From Haloplanus salinus (lineage in GTDB: Archaea; Halobacteriota; Halobacteria; Halobacteriales; Haloferacaceae), in the NCBI RefSeq assembly GCF_003336245.1, contig NZ_QPHM01000001.1, positions 434,001 to 498,000 on the forward strand: 64,000 bases of DNA, read 5' to 3'. The position numbers and the translations under genes were made by a program. Shown in pieces: positions 18,544 through 28,042 of this stretch (the first letter of the stretch is position 1; each line of letters opens with the position of its first letter). The notes under the pieces were generated by a model. It saw only the letters and a program-made list of their open reading frames with translations, made no database searches and was not told the DNA's origin.

Positions 18544-19690
18544 CCGATTCGGTCGTCTGTTCCAAGTGACGACCTACGGCGAGAGTCACGGGGACGCGAT
18601 GGGCGTCGTCGTCTCGGGCTGTCCGGCCGGCCTCGAACTGTCCGAGGCGGACATCCAGCGTGACCTCGACCGGCGCAAGCCGGGACAGTCGATGATCACG
18701 ACCAGCCGGGGCGAACCCGACGAAGTACGCATCCACAGCGGCCTGCAGGACGGGTACACGACCGGCACGCCGCTGGGGATGGTCATCCAGAACAAGGACG
18801 CCCGGTCGGGCAAGTACGAGCCCTACGTGACGGCACCCCGTCCGTCCCACGGCGACTTCACGTACTCCGCGAAGTTCGGCACGCGCAACTGGGGCGGCGG
18901 CGGACGGTCCTCGGCCCGCGAGACGGTGAACTGGGTGGCCGCGGGCGCGGTGGCGAAGAAGGTGCTGGACGACCACGGGATCGAACTCAAGGCCCACGTC
19001 AACCAGATCGGCGACATCGAGGCGCCCGACGTGAGCTTCGAGCAGATGCTGGAACACAGCGAGGACAACGAGGTGCGGTGTGCACACCCCGAGACGGCCG
19101 ACCGGATGCGCGAGCGGATCGAGCAGTACCAGAAGGAGGGCGATTCGATCGGCGGGTCCGTCGAGTTCGAGGTACGCGGCGTCCCCCGTGGCCTCGGCGC
19201 ACCGCGGTTCGATTCGATGACCGCTCGCCTCGGGCAGGCGATGATGTCGGTCCCGGCGGCGACGGCCTTCGAGTTCGGCCTCGGGCGCGAGGCGCGCCGA
19301 TACAGGGGCTCGGAGCGCAACGAGGATTGGGAGTTCGACGAGGACGGCGACCCCGTCCCCGTCGGCAACGACCACGGCGGGATCCAAGGCGGCATCACGA
19401 CCGGCCAGCCGATCCGTGGCGAAGTGACGATCCACGCGCCGACGTCGATCCCCAAGGCCCAGACGACCGTCGACTGGGAGACCGGCGAGGAGAAGGAGAT
19501 CCAGGTCGTCGGGCGCCACGATCCGGTCTTGCCGCCGCGGGGAGTGCCCGTCGTCGAGTCGATGCTCGCGCTGACGCTCGTCGACTTCCTGTTGCTGTCG
19601 GGGCGGGCCAACCCCGACCGGATGGACGGGCGACCCGGCAAGTACGAAACCGACTATCACCCCCGCAGTCCTGGGAACGTCGACGAGTAG
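18533..19690 (+). CDS. aroC: Chorismate synthase
   Basis: 385 residues from [20 protein letters not shown], the conserved N-terminal signature. The ATG overlaps the end of aroA by 11 nt. Further motifs are RRKPGQS, the [11 protein letters not shown] loop and [12 protein letters not shown]...GQPI. It converts EPSP to chorismate using reduced FMN. The frame-extended start at 18497 lies inside aroA and was not chosen. Neighbouring aroA supports a coupled shikimate operon. Confidence 0.97.
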   Translation: MNGNRFGRLFQVTTYGESHGDAMGVVVSGCPAGLELSEADIQRDLDRRKPGQSMITTSRGEPDEVRIHSGLQDGYTTGTPLGMVIQNKDARSGKYEPYVTAPRPSHGDFTYSAKFGTRNWGGGGRSSARETVNWVAAGAVAKKVLDDHGIELKAHVNQIGDIEAPDVSFEQMLEHSEDNEVRCAHPETADRMRERIEQYQKEGDSIGGSVEFEVRGVPRGLGAPRFDSMTARLGQAMMSVPAATAFEFGLGREARRYRGSERNEDWEFDEDGDPVPVGNDHGGIQGGITTGQPIRGEVTIHAPTSIPKAQTTVDWETGEEKEIQVVGRHDPVLPPRGVPVVESMLALTLVDFLLLSGRANPDRMDGRPGKYETDYHPRSPGNVDE

Positions 19691-19721
19691 AGCGGTTTCA
19701 GCCGTGATAACCGGCCCCGGA

Positions 19722-19729
19722 GATATACA
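19722..19729 (+). promoter_or_regulatory. TATA box for DICT-domain gene
   Basis: gatataca lies about 29 nt before the ATG at 19755, fitting a leaderless transcript separate from the aroA-aroC operon. Confidence 0.55.
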
Positions 19730-19754
19730 CTATCGCAGTCCGCCGTTCCGGTAG

Positions 19755-20519
19755 ATGGTCGCCGACGGCGGTCTCTCGGGTATCGAGGACTTCTTTCAGG
19801 AGGCGAGTGGTCACGACGTGTCGCTCGTCACGATCGATCGGACGGAGCCGAGACCCGTCCAGGACCTGCTGGCGAAGGCGTTCAGCATGCAGACGGTCGA
19901 CCTGATCGAACGGTCGCTCCCGAGGGACGACGACGACGTCGTCGCCCTTCGTAAGAACGGCCGGGTGACGGCCGTCTCGTCGCTCCGCGAACTGATGCAG
20001 TCGTTCCTGCTCGTGAACGCCGAGCGGTTCAAGACGGGGACCAAGGGCTTCGACGACGGCGTGCCGGCCGTGCTCCGAGGGATGGACGAGACGCTGTTCG
20101 ACCTGCGTGGGTATCCGGCGTCCAACAGGGAGAAACTCCTGCTCGTCCTCGTCTCGCGGCACATCGAACGGCTGGCGTACGAGGCGGGTACCGGGACGCT
20201 TCGTTCGACGTTCCAACAGCTCTCGCGGCTCGAAGACGAACTCGGAACGAAGAAGCTGTACGAGCGACTCGCGGGGCGAACCGTCGACGTCCACGTCTAC
20301 GGCGTCCCGGACGAGGTGCCGCGCGGGCTCGACGCGGCGGTCCACACCAGCACTAGCGACGAGTACCGGAACTCCTGGTGTGTCGTCTTCAGTCCGTCGG
20401 ACGGTCCGGGGGCGGCGCTGATCGCCTCCCAGCAGGAGCCCAATCGATGGCGGGGGTTCTGGACGTACGACCCCGAGACGGTCGGACGCGTGGACCGCTA
20501 CCTCGAACGGTCGTTCTGA
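19755..20519 (+). CDS. DICT sensory domain protein
   Basis: 254 residues. The first part (to about residue 130) has the helical DICT-like start (IEDFFQEASGHDVSLVTIDR) with FDDGVPAVLRGMDETLFDLR. The second half has HIERLAYEAGTGTLRSTFQQLSRLEDE and ends in WRGFWTYDPETVGRVDRYLE. DICT domains are predicted sensory modules associated with two-component and light-linked systems; haloarchaea encode them as stand-alone proteins. No kinase or DNA-binding domain is attached. No membrane segment. Confidence 0.82.
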   Translation: MVADGGLSGIEDFFQEASGHDVSLVTIDRTEPRPVQDLLAKAFSMQTVDLIERSLPRDDDDVVALRKNGRVTAVSSLRELMQSFLLVNAERFKTGTKGFDDGVPAVLRGMDETLFDLRGYPASNREKLLLVLVSRHIERLAYEAGTGTLRSTFQQLSRLEDELGTKKLYERLAGRTVDVHVYGVPDEVPRGLDAAVHTSTSDEYRNSWCVVFSPSDGPGAALIASQQEPNRWRGFWTYDPETVGRVDRYLERSF

Positions 20520-20593
20520 GACGGGTGGGTGTCCCCCCGGGAATCGGCCACACGCTCGGGGCCTAAACCCCCGAAATCGGGAGTCTTACATCA

Positions 20594-20598
20594 TTTTT
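20594..20598 (+). terminator. Short T-tract terminator after the DICT gene
   Basis: A TTTTT run (in tcatttttgc) follows a GC-rich stretch downstream of the DICT stop codon. Archaeal termination commonly uses such T-runs. The assignment is tentative because the porA promoter starts close by. Confidence 0.35.
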
Positions 20599-20654
20599 GC
20601 TTGGTAACGTATAGCAAAGGCTTTAGTCGAACCGTCGTCAATCGTTTCGTTAGT

Positions 20655-20669
20655 GGCCCTTCGAGGGCC
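20655..20669 (+). promoter_or_regulatory. Hairpin in the porA 5' leader
   Basis: GGCCCT-TCG-AGGGCC forms a perfect 6-bp stem with a 3-nt loop, ending 11 nt before the porA ATG. A TATA-like ctttag at about 20621 would place the transcription start near 20646, so the hairpin would be in the leader RNA. Its position could mask or expose the start region. Function is inference. Confidence 0.4.
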
Positions 20670-20680
20670 GTGAAGTAAAT

Positions 20681-22567
20681 ATGACTGACCACGAGCTCAT
20701 GTGGCGGATTGCTGGTGGCTCCGGCGACGGTATCGCGTCGACCAGCCAGAACTTCGCCAAGGCCCTGATGCGCGCGGGCCTGCACGTCTTTACGCATCGA
20801 CATTATCCGTCGCGGATTCGCGGCGGCCACACCTACACCGAGGTACGCGCCGACTCGGAGCCGGTGCGGTCCCGCGGCGACGGGTTCAACTGCCTGCTCG
20901 CGCTCGGCGACTCCTTCGCACGGAATCCCAAAGAGGACGCCTACTACGGCGACGAGGAAGTGAAGCCGCTGGCGGAGAACCTCGACGAACTCAACGAGGG
21001 CGGCGTCATCGTCTACGACACCGGCCTGCTAGACGCCGACGATATTCCGAACTTCGAGGAGCGCGTCGAGGAGAACGGCTGGCACGTCTATCCGATCAAC
21101 CTCCGCGAAATCGCCCGTGACCACGGGCGCGAGGTCATGCGGAACACCGCGGGCGTCGGCGCGACGGCCGCGTTGCTGGGAATCGACCTCTCCTACTTCG
21201 AGGAACTGATGGCCGAGTCGATGCCGGAGGACATCCTCGAACCCAACACGGAGATTCTCCACTACACCCACGACATGGTGACCGAGGAGTTCGAGTTCAC
21301 CCACGACCTCCGCGTCCCCGAGGGTGATCACGACGAGGAACAGGTGCTCCTGTCGGGCAGCGACAGTATCGCCTACGGCGCCATCGACGAGGGCTGCCGG
21401 TTCATCGCCGGCTACCCGATGACGCCGTGGACCGAAGTGTTCACCATCATGTCACAGGCGCTGCCCGGGGTGGGCGGCATCTCCGAACAGGTGGAGGACG
21501 AAATCGCCGCCGCGGCGCTCGCACTCGGCGCTTCCCACGCCGGCGTCAAGGCGATGTCCGGCTCCTCCGGCGGCGGGTTCGCGCTCATGTCCGAGCCGCT
21601 CGGCCTCGCGGAGATGTCCGAGACGCCCGTCGTCCTCGTCGAGGCGATGCGCGCCGGCCCCTCGACTGGCCTGCCGACGAAGCCCGAACAGGCCGACCTC
21701 GAACACGTCCTCTATACGAGCCAGGGGGACTCGAACCGCGTCGTGCTGGCGCCGGGGACGGTCGCCGAGGCGTACGAACAGTCGCGGCTCGCCTTCCAGC
21801 TCGCCTACGGCTACAACATCCCGGTGATCCTGCTGTACGACCAGAAGATCGGCGGCGAGCTGATGAACGTGCCCGCGAGCCACTTCGACCGCGAACCGAA
21901 CCCCGATCTGGGTGCCGTCACGACCGAGGCCGAACTGGAGGACGCTCCCCACGGCCCCGGCGGGAAGTTCCATCGCTACCGCTACGACGCTGATGACGGC
22001 GTCAGCCCGCGGTCCGTCCCCGGCCAGAAGGGCGGCCACTTCCTCGTGACCGGTAACGAACACAACCAGGCCGGCCACATCGAGGAGGATCCGACCAACC
22101 GCGTTACGCAGGTCGAGCGTCGGGCGTCGAAGCTCGACGCCATCCGCGGGTTACTCGACGACCGGAACACGCAGACGCACATGGGTCCCGACGACGCCGA
22201 CTACGGACTGATCACCTTCGGGAGCCAGCAGGGCACCGTCGCGGAGGCGGTCGACCGTCTCAACGACGCCGGCCACTCGGTGAAAGGCATCGGCGTCAGC
22301 GACATGATGCCGTACCCGGTCGAAGAGATGACCGAGTTCCTCGAGAGCGTCGACGAGGCGCTGGTGGTCGAGATGAACTCCTCGGGGCAGTTCCGGGGCC
22401 TCACGCAGAAAGAGCTCGGTCGGTTCGGCGACAAGCTGTCGAGCCTCCTGAAGTACAACGGCGAACCGTTCGAGCCCGCCGAAATCGTCGCGGGCTTCGA
22501 AGCGAGCATCGAGGGTCAGGACGTGCCCAAACAGCAGACGACCTACGTCCCAGCGGCAGGTGACTAA
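20681..22567 (+). CDS. porA: Pyruvate:ferredoxin oxidoreductase alpha subunit (fused gamma-alpha)
   Basis: 628 residues. The N-terminal gamma-type domain has GGSGDGIASTSQNFAKAL and HYPSRIRGGHTYTEVR. The alpha domain begins near residue 225 with SGSDSIAYGAIDEGCRFIAGYPMTPWTEV, and the C-terminal domain near residue 500 (GLITFGSQQGTVAEAV). With the beta subunit it decarboxylates 2-oxoacids to acyl-CoA and reduces ferredoxin. Size and the downstream Lrp gene match the haloarchaeal por locus better than the shorter kor (2-oxoglutarate) paralogue, though substrate is not provable here. Confidence 0.92.
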   Translation: MTDHELMWRIAGGSGDGIASTSQNFAKALMRAGLHVFTHRHYPSRIRGGHTYTEVRADSEPVRSRGDGFNCLLALGDSFARNPKEDAYYGDEEVKPLAENLDELNEGGVIVYDTGLLDADDIPNFEERVEENGWHVYPINLREIARDHGREVMRNTAGVGATAALLGIDLSYFEELMAESMPEDILEPNTEILHYTHDMVTEEFEFTHDLRVPEGDHDEEQVLLSGSDSIAYGAIDEGCRFIAGYPMTPWTEVFTIMSQALPGVGGISEQVEDEIAAAALALGASHAGVKAMSGSSGGGFALMSEPLGLAEMSETPVVLVEAMRAGPSTGLPTKPEQADLEHVLYTSQGDSNRVVLAPGTVAEAYEQSRLAFQLAYGYNIPVILLYDQKIGGELMNVPASHFDREPNPDLGAVTTEAELEDAPHGPGGKFHRYRYDADDGVSPRSVPGQKGGHFLVTGNEHNQAGHIEEDPTNRVTQVERRASKLDAIRGLLDDRNTQTHMGPDDADYGLITFGSQQGTVAEAVDRLNDAGHSVKGIGVSDMMPYPVEEMTEFLESVDEALVVEMNSSGQFRGLTQKELGRFGDKLSSLLKYNGEPFEPAEIVAGFEASIEGQDVPKQQTTYVPAAGD

Positions 22568-22568
22568 C

Positions 22569-23507
22569 ATGAGTGCATTCTCAGCCATCGGTGAGGACCG
22601 GGAGATCGACCGCGAAGAGTTCACGCCAACCCTAGAGCCACAGGCGACGTGGTGCCCGGGCTGTGGCGACTTCGGCGTCCTGAAGGCGCTGAAACAGGCG
22701 ATGCCCGAGGTGGGCCGTAACCCCGACGAGGTGTTGCTGGTCACCGGCATCGGCTGTTCCGGCAAGCTGAACAGCTACTTCGAGTGTTACGGCTACCACT
22801 CGATCCACGGGCGCTCGCTGCCCATCGCCCGCGCGGCGAAGCTCGCCAACCCCGAACTCGAGGTCATCGCGGCCGGCGGCGACGGCGACGGCTACGGCAT
22901 CGGCGGGAACCACTTCATGCACACCGCCCGCGAGAACCACGACATGACGTACATCGTCTTCAACAACGAAATCTTCGGCCTGACGAAGGGGCAGACGTCG
23001 CCCACGTCACCGAAGGGCCACAAGTCGAAGACGCAGCCCCACGGGAGTGCCAAAGACCCCATCCGGCCGCTCTCGCTCGCGCTCACGTCCGGCGCCTCGT
23101 ACGTCGCCCGGACGGCCGCGGTCAACCCGAATCAGGCGAAGGAGATCCTCGTCGAGGCGATGCAGCACGACGGCTTCGCCCACGTCGACTTCCTCACCCA
23201 GTGTCCGACCTGGAACAAGGACGCCCGGCAGTACGTCCCGTACATCGACATCAACGACTCCGAGGACTACGAGCACGATCCGATGGACAAGGCGGAAGCG
23301 CAGAAGATGGCCAGCGAAGCCGAACAGGCCCTCTACGAGGGTGAGGTCCTGACCGGCCGGTTCTACGTCGACAGCGACCGCCCCTCCTACTCCGAGGAGA
23401 AGCAGGCGATCGGCGAGATGCCCGAGGAACCGCTCGCCGAGCGGTACTTCGACGACGACTACGAGTGGGAGCGAACCCACGATATGCTGCTCGACCGGCA
23501 CAAGTAG
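22569..23507 (+). CDS. porB: Pyruvate:ferredoxin oxidoreductase beta subunit
   Basis: 312 residues. It binds thiamine diphosphate and carries Cys ligands (ATWCPGCGDFGVL, GIGCSGKLNSYF). The TPP motif is GGDGDGYGIGGNH...FNNEIFGLTKGQTSPTS. The chosen ATG lies 1 nt after the porA stop codon and is preceded by AGGTGA at about 5 nt spacing, a good ribosome-binding site. The GTG at 22560 in the same frame is less likely. Coupled to porA; together they form the full enzyme. Confidence 0.94.
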   Translation: MSAFSAIGEDREIDREEFTPTLEPQATWCPGCGDFGVLKALKQAMPEVGRNPDEVLLVTGIGCSGKLNSYFECYGYHSIHGRSLPIARAAKLANPELEVIAAGGDGDGYGIGGNHFMHTARENHDMTYIVFNNEIFGLTKGQTSPTSPKGHKSKTQPHGSAKDPIRPLSLALTSGASYVARTAAVNPNQAKEILVEAMQHDGFAHVDFLTQCPTWNKDARQYVPYIDINDSEDYEHDPMDKAEAQKMASEAEQALYEGEVLTGRFYVDSDRPSYSEEKQAIGEMPEEPLAERYFDDDYEWERTHDMLLDRHK

Positions 23508-23542
23508 CCTCCGTATTCCTCCGGAGACGGATCGCGAACCGA

Positions 23543-23549
23543 TTTTTTT
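23543..23549 (+). terminator. T7 tract terminator of porAB
   Basis: TTTTTTT follows 35 nt after the porB stop codon, just before the lrp promoter. T-runs are the main archaeal termination signal. A second T-run at 23562-23567 lies inside the lrp promoter. Confidence 0.55.
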
Positions 23550-23556
23550 CTTCGCA

Positions 23557-23567
23557 ACATATTTTTT
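23557..23567 (+). promoter_or_regulatory. TATA box for the Lrp-type regulator
   Basis: acatatttttt is centred about 28 nt before the ATG at 23590, indicating a leaderless transcript separate from porAB. Confidence 0.55.
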
Positions 23568-23589
23568 CCATGGACCAAAACAACTAGGT

Positions 23590-24018
23590 ATGAGTACGCT
23601 CGATACGGAACGTCGGATTCTCTCCGTCCTCGAAGAGGACGCACAGGCGTCCTACGGGGAGATCGCCGACCGGGCCGGTGTCTCGAAGCCGACGGTCAGA
23701 AAGTACATCCAACAGATGGAGGAGGACGGCGTCATCGTCGGCTACACCGCGGAGGTGGATCCGAAGAAGCTCTCGGGGCAGTCCATCGCCATCGTCGGTA
23801 TCCAAGTCGAGAGCGAACGCTACGTCGAGGTGACCCGCGCGCTGAAGGAGATGGACGCCGTCGAAACGCTCTATACGTCCTCCGGCGACCACATGCTGAT
23901 GGCGGAGGTCCGAGCGACCGACGGCGGCGCCCTTGGCAACGTGATCAACGACGACATCCTCGACATCGACGGCGTGACCGCCACGCATCCCTCCTTCCTG
24001 CAGGAACGCCTCAAATAG
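23590..24018 (+). CDS. lrpA1: Lrp/AsnC family transcriptional regulator
   Basis: 142 residues. The N-terminal helix-turn-helix is ASYGEIADRAGVSKPTVRKYIQQMEEDGVI (helices within residues 18-47). The C-terminal RAM/effector domain includes VVDP-like EVDPKKLSGQ and SGDHMLMAEVRA. Lrp proteins form octamers that sense amino acids. In Halobacterium an Lrp regulator is encoded next to porAB and linked to amino-acid and carbon metabolism; the same arrangement here supports control of the neighbouring por genes, but the operator was not identified. Confidence 0.9.
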   Translation: MSTLDTERRILSVLEEDAQASYGEIADRAGVSKPTVRKYIQQMEEDGVIVGYTAEVDPKKLSGQSIAIVGIQVESERYVEVTRALKEMDAVETLYTSSGDHMLMAEVRATDGGALGNVINDDILDIDGVTATHPSFLQERLK

Positions 24019-24054
24019 CGGAATCTTGAGGGCCGCCGGCACGCTATCTCTCCC

Positions 24055-25311
24055 ATGACCGACGAGGGCGGGACGCTTCCGGGCGCCGGCGACGACGACC
24101 CCCGCATCGTCTGTCACGTCGACATGGACTGTTTTTATGCTAGCTGTGAGCGGCTTCGGGAGCCCGAACTGCGGGGCGAACCGGTCGTCGTCGGGATGGG
24201 CTACGAATCCGGCGAGCCACACGGCGCCGTCGCCACCGCGAGCTACGAAGCACGCGCCTACGGGGTGGAGAGCGCCCAGCCCGTCTCACAGGCGCTCGAA
24301 CGCCTTCCCCGAAAGACCGTGGCCCGCGAGGACCGCACCCTCGACCCCGCGGACGCGGGGTACTACCGACCGGTCGACCTGGACTACTACCGCGAAGTGG
24401 CGGACGAAATAAAGGCGATCCTCCACGAGTGTGCGGGCCGCGTGCGCGAGGTGAGCGTCGACGAGGCGTACCTCGACGTGACCGAACGAACGGCGTGGGA
24501 CGTAGTGGACGGCCGCCCGCTCGCGGAGGGGTACGCCCGGTACGTCAAGGAGCGCATCGCCCGCGAGGTTGGCGTCCCGGCGAGCGTCGGCGTCGCGCCC
24601 ACGATGAGCGCCGCGAAGGTGGCGAGCGACCACGACAAGCCGGACGGCCTCGTCGTCGTGGAACCGGGCACGGTGCGCGACTTCTTCGACCCCCTGCCGG
24701 TCGAGGCGGTCCACGGCGTCGGGCCGGTGACGGCGCGGGAACTGGGCGAGATGGGTATCGAGACGGCGGGTGACCTCTCGGCCGCGGACCCCACGGCGAT
24801 CCGCGAGCGGTTCGGCGAGCGTGGGCGGACGTTCTACGACCGGGCACGCGGGAACGACGACCGGGCGGTGACGCCGACGGGTCGCCCCAAGAGCCTGTCC
24901 CGGGAGTCGGCGTTCACCGAGGCGACGGCCGACGCGGAGAGACAGCGCGAGACGGTGTCGGGGCTGGCGGCGGACGTGGCCGAACGCGCCGAGGGGAAGG
25001 GTGCGCTGTACCGCACCATCGGCATCAAGGTGGTGACGCCGCCGTACGACGTGCACACCCGCGAGCGGTCGCTTCCCGGACCAGTGGCCGACGCCGACCT
25101 GGTCCGGGAGGTGGCCGGCGACCTCCTCGCGGAGTTCGAGGGCGACACGATTCGGAAACTCGGCGTCCGGGTGTCGAACCTGCAGTTCGGAGCGGCGGCG
25201 CAGGCGCGGCTGGACGGCTGGGACGGGGACGATGCGCCGGCGGGGACGACGCCCGACCGGTCGCCGACCGACGGCCAGTCGTCGCTGGCGGACTTCGACG
25301 GGTGGGAGTAG
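24055..25311 (+). CDS. dinB: Y-family DNA polymerase IV
   Basis: 418 residues. Catalytic carboxylates lie in HVDMDCFYASCE (about residue 24) and in REVSVDEAYLDVT (about residue 140). A helix-hairpin-helix is visible in VHGVGPVTARELGEMGI. The little-finger domain is the C-terminal third. The extreme C-terminus carries QSSLADFDGW, close to a PCNA-interacting (PIP) box. It copies damaged DNA. It has a 20-residue N-terminal extension. The gene ends 50 nt before the HerA-like ATPase gene. Confidence 0.94.
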   Translation: MTDEGGTLPGAGDDDPRIVCHVDMDCFYASCERLREPELRGEPVVVGMGYESGEPHGAVATASYEARAYGVESAQPVSQALERLPRKTVAREDRTLDPADAGYYRPVDLDYYREVADEIKAILHECAGRVREVSVDEAYLDVTERTAWDVVDGRPLAEGYARYVKERIAREVGVPASVGVAPTMSAAKVASDHDKPDGLVVVEPGTVRDFFDPLPVEAVHGVGPVTARELGEMGIETAGDLSAADPTAIRERFGERGRTFYDRARGNDDRAVTPTGRPKSLSRESAFTEATADAERQRETVSGLAADVAERAEGKGALYRTIGIKVVTPPYDVHTRERSLPGPVADADLVREVAGDLLAEFEGDTIRKLGVRVSNLQFGAAAQARLDGWDGDDAPAGTTPDRSPTDGQSSLADFDGWE

Positions 25312-25361
25312 GACGCCCGTCTGACGCGGAACTATGGGGAACGCGCGTCTCTCGAAAACCG

Positions 25362-27347
25362 ATGACGGACACGGAGACGGAAACCATCACGGTCGCGGAC
25401 GTGAGCGACGGTCCCGGTGGCGACGCCGACGCCGACCCGGGGACGCCGGTCTCGCTCCCGGTCGTGGAACTGCTCACCGGCCGGGGGTTCGTCACGGGGA
25501 AGTCCGGGTCGGGGAAGTCCAACACCGCGTCGGTGCTGGTCGAGAACCTCCTCGAAAACAACTTCCCGGTCCTCGTGGTCGACACCGACGGCGAGTACTA
25601 CGGCCTGAAAGAGGAGTTCGAACTGCTACACGCGGGCGCCGACGACGAGTGTGACATCCAGGTCAGCCCGGAACACGCCGAGAAAATCGCGTCGCTGGCG
25701 CTGGAGGGGAACGTCCCCATCATCCTCGACGTGTCGGGCTACCTCGACGACGACGAGGCGAAGGAACTCCTACTGTCGGTCGCCCGCCACCTGTTCGCCA
25801 AGGAGAAGAAGCTCAAGAAGCCCTTCCTGATGCTCGTCGAGGAGGTCCACGAGTATATCCCCGAGGGCGGCGGCCTCGACGAGGCGGGGAAGATGCTGAT
25901 CAAGATCGGCAAGCGGGGCCGGAAACACGGCCTCGGCATCGTCGGCATCAGCCAGCGACCCGCCGACGTAAAGAAGGACTTCATCACGCAGTGTGACTGG
26001 CTAGTGTGGCACCGCCTCACGTGGAACAACGACACGAACGTCGTGAGTCGGATCATCGACGCCGAACACGCCAACGCGGTCGAGGATCTCGGCGACGGCG
26101 AGGCGTTCCTGATGACCGACTGGAGCGAGTCGGTACGCCGGGTGCAGTTCCACCGCAAGCGGACCTTCGACGCGGGGGCGACGCCCGGCCTCGACGACTT
26201 CGAGCGCCCGGAACTCAAGTCGATCAGCGACGACCTCGTCTCGGACCTCCGCGAGATCAGCGACGAACAGGAGCGCCGCGAGAGCGAACTCGCCGACCTC
26301 CGACGGGAGGTAGAGAAGAAAGCACAGCGCATCCGCGAACTCGAAGCCGAACTGGAGGAGGCCCGCGACCTCTCGCGGATGGCCGACCGGTTCGCGCAGG
26401 CGATGTTGCAGAAAGCGGAGGCGCCGTACCGCGGCGGCGAGGGCCGCAACCTCGCCCGAGCGGGGACGGTAGCCGAGGACCAGGCCGAGCTACGCGAGTA
26501 CGAGCCGGACGGCGACGGGACGAGCGCGCCGACGGACGACGGCGACGGCGACGGCGACGACCACCCCGACATCGAGCCGAACGAGTGGCCGACACCCGAA
26601 GCAGTGACGGGAGGCGACGGCGCCGAGGACGGGGAGAGAGCAGGGGACGCCACCCCCGCTCCCGGCGCCTCGAACGGCCAGACGGAAGTGACGTTCGGCG
26701 ACGCCGCGGACGAGGACTCGGCGTCGTCGGTCGAGTCGGCGGCAGGGGCGGACGCGGAGGCGTCCACACCCGCCGGCCCCGAACCCGGCACGCGCGAGGG
26801 GGTCGTCGCCCGGTTGCGGGCCGACATCGACGAGTTGCCGGCCCTCTCGCGGCGGATGCTCGCACACTACCGCACGGCGGGGCCGGCCGAGCCGGTCGAC
26901 GCCCACGTCGCCGCGGGCGGGACGCCGGAAGAGCCGATGGCGTACGGCCGAAACCGTCCCCTTCGGACGGCCGGTTTCGTCGAACACGTCGAGGAGGGGC
27001 AGTATCGGTACACGCTGCCGGACCGGGTGGCCGAGGCGTTCGACGGCCACCTCGACGGCGACGCCCTCGACGAGGTGGTCCGGGACGTGGAACGAGCGTT
27101 CGTCGACGGGGAGACGCTGGCGGCCGAGGCGACGGACGTACGTGCGGCGGACGAGCGCGACGAGGTGGAACTCGTCGACGACGACGTGGCCGGCGACGAC
27201 GGGTTCGTCGACGAGGACGCGGTACTGGTCGAGGAGAGCGGCGGCGCGCCGGCGTCGGCGGACGACGCGACGCGCCGGCAGATGTCGTCGGGGGGCGAGC
27301 GGGGGAGCGACGATCCGAGCGCGCGAACCGACGCGGAGATCCTCTAG
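25362..27347 (+). CDS. HerA/DUF87-type ATPase with C-terminal winged-helix-like domain
   Basis: 661 residues from MTDTETETI; the upstream in-frame start overlaps dinB. Walker A is TGKSGSGKSNTASVL (about residue 45), Walker B LMLVEEVHEYIP (about 165), and the family motif ISQRPADVKKDFITQCD follows. A coiled coil (about 290-340, EKKAQRIRELEAELEEAR) leads to a low-complexity acidic linker (about 380-480), then a folded domain ending LPDRVAEAFDGHL. HerA relatives pump or remodel DNA with NurA; no nurA gene is adjacent. Its exact role is unknown. Confidence 0.85.
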   Translation: MTDTETETITVADVSDGPGGDADADPGTPVSLPVVELLTGRGFVTGKSGSGKSNTASVLVENLLENNFPVLVVDTDGEYYGLKEEFELLHAGADDECDIQVSPEHAEKIASLALEGNVPIILDVSGYLDDDEAKELLLSVARHLFAKEKKLKKPFLMLVEEVHEYIPEGGGLDEAGKMLIKIGKRGRKHGLGIVGISQRPADVKKDFITQCDWLVWHRLTWNNDTNVVSRIIDAEHANAVEDLGDGEAFLMTDWSESVRRVQFHRKRTFDAGATPGLDDFERPELKSISDDLVSDLREISDEQERRESELADLRREVEKKAQRIRELEAELEEARDLSRMADRFAQAMLQKAEAPYRGGEGRNLARAGTVAEDQAELREYEPDGDGTSAPTDDGDGDGDDHPDIEPNEWPTPEAVTGGDGAEDGERAGDATPAPGASNGQTEVTFGDAADEDSASSVESAAGADAEASTPAGPEPGTREGVVARLRADIDELPALSRRMLAHYRTAGPAEPVDAHVAAGGTPEEPMAYGRNRPLRTAGFVEHVEEGQYRYTLPDRVAEAFDGHLDGDALDEVVRDVERAFVDGETLAAEATDVRAADERDEVELVDDDVAGDDGFVDEDAVLVEESGGAPASADDATRRQMSSGGERGSDDPSARTDAEIL

Positions 27348-27361
27348 CCGCCCGCGGTCGG

Positions 27362-28006
27362 TTACGCCCCCGACACCAGGTCGTCGAGCGCCGCCCGCGG
27401 GTCGTCCGCCTTGGCGACGCCGCTGGCGAGAAGGACGCCGGCGGCGCCGAGGTCGGCGGCCGCGGCCAAGTCGTCGCCGGTCGAGACGCCGGCGCCGCAG
27501 TAGACGTCCACCTCGGGGTCGACGGCGCCCGCGGCGGCGACGGCACCCTCGACGATGCCGGGGTCCGCGGTGCTCACCGACACGTCGCCGCCGATGAGTT
27601 CGGGCGGTTCGACCGCGACGGCGTCGGGGCCGAGCGCGGCCGCCGCCGCGACCTGATCGGGGTTGTTGGCACAGACGACCGTCTCCAGGTCGGCGCGCTC
27701 GGCGGCGTCGAGGGCGCCGTCGACGTCGGCGAGCGTCAGGCGACGCTCGGAGTGGTTGAGGAGCGTCCCCGTCGCGCCGGCGGCGGCGGCGGCCTCGGCG
27801 AGGGTGTGGCCGGTGTGGCTGCCGTAAGAAATCGGGGCGACGTGCTGGGCCCACGTCTCGACGCCCGTCTCCGCGACGCGTTCGAGGTGGGCGGCCTGTG
27901 GGGCGACGGCGATTCGGACGCCGCTTTCCGCGGCCACGTCGTGGGCCGCCTCCGCGACGGCGACCGGATCACAGGGGTACGCCTTCAGGTTGACGAGAAC
28001 GAACAT
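27362..28006 (-). CDS. tpiA: Triose-phosphate isomerase (archaeal short type)
   Basis: 214 residues, typical for the compact archaeal form. Motifs: [10 protein letters not shown] (substrate Lys), the catalytic His in [11 protein letters not shown], the catalytic Glu in [11 protein letters not shown], and the phosphate-binding [10 protein letters not shown] and [14 protein letters not shown]. It interconverts dihydroxyacetone phosphate and glyceraldehyde-3-phosphate, and also feeds the egsA substrate. Single gene, convergent with the DUF87 ATPase. Confidence 0.95.
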   Translation of the reverse strand: MFVLVNLKAYPCDPVAVAEAAHDVAAESGVRIAVAPQAAHLERVAETGVETWAQHVAPISYGSHTGHTLAEAAAAAGATGTLLNHSERRLTLADVDGALDAAERADLETVVCANNPDQVAAAAALGPDAVAVEPPELIGGDVSVSTADPGIVEGAVAAAGAVDPEVDVYCGAGVSTGDDLAAAADLGAAGVLLASGVAKADDPRAALDDLVSGA

Positions 28007-28042
28007 GCTGTGGAGCGCGTGGCGTGAGATGAAAAAACGTGG

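Noticed and set aside
20681-23507. 2-oxoglutarate:ferredoxin oxidoreductase (kor) instead of por
   Set aside because: Subunit lengths (628 and 312) and the adjacent Lrp gene fit the por locus better; kor subunits are shorter.
26006-28027. 673-codon frame overlapping the HerA-like ATPase and tpiA
   Set aside because: Arg-rich out-of-frame translation of GC-rich DNA; the overlapped genes have clear motifs.
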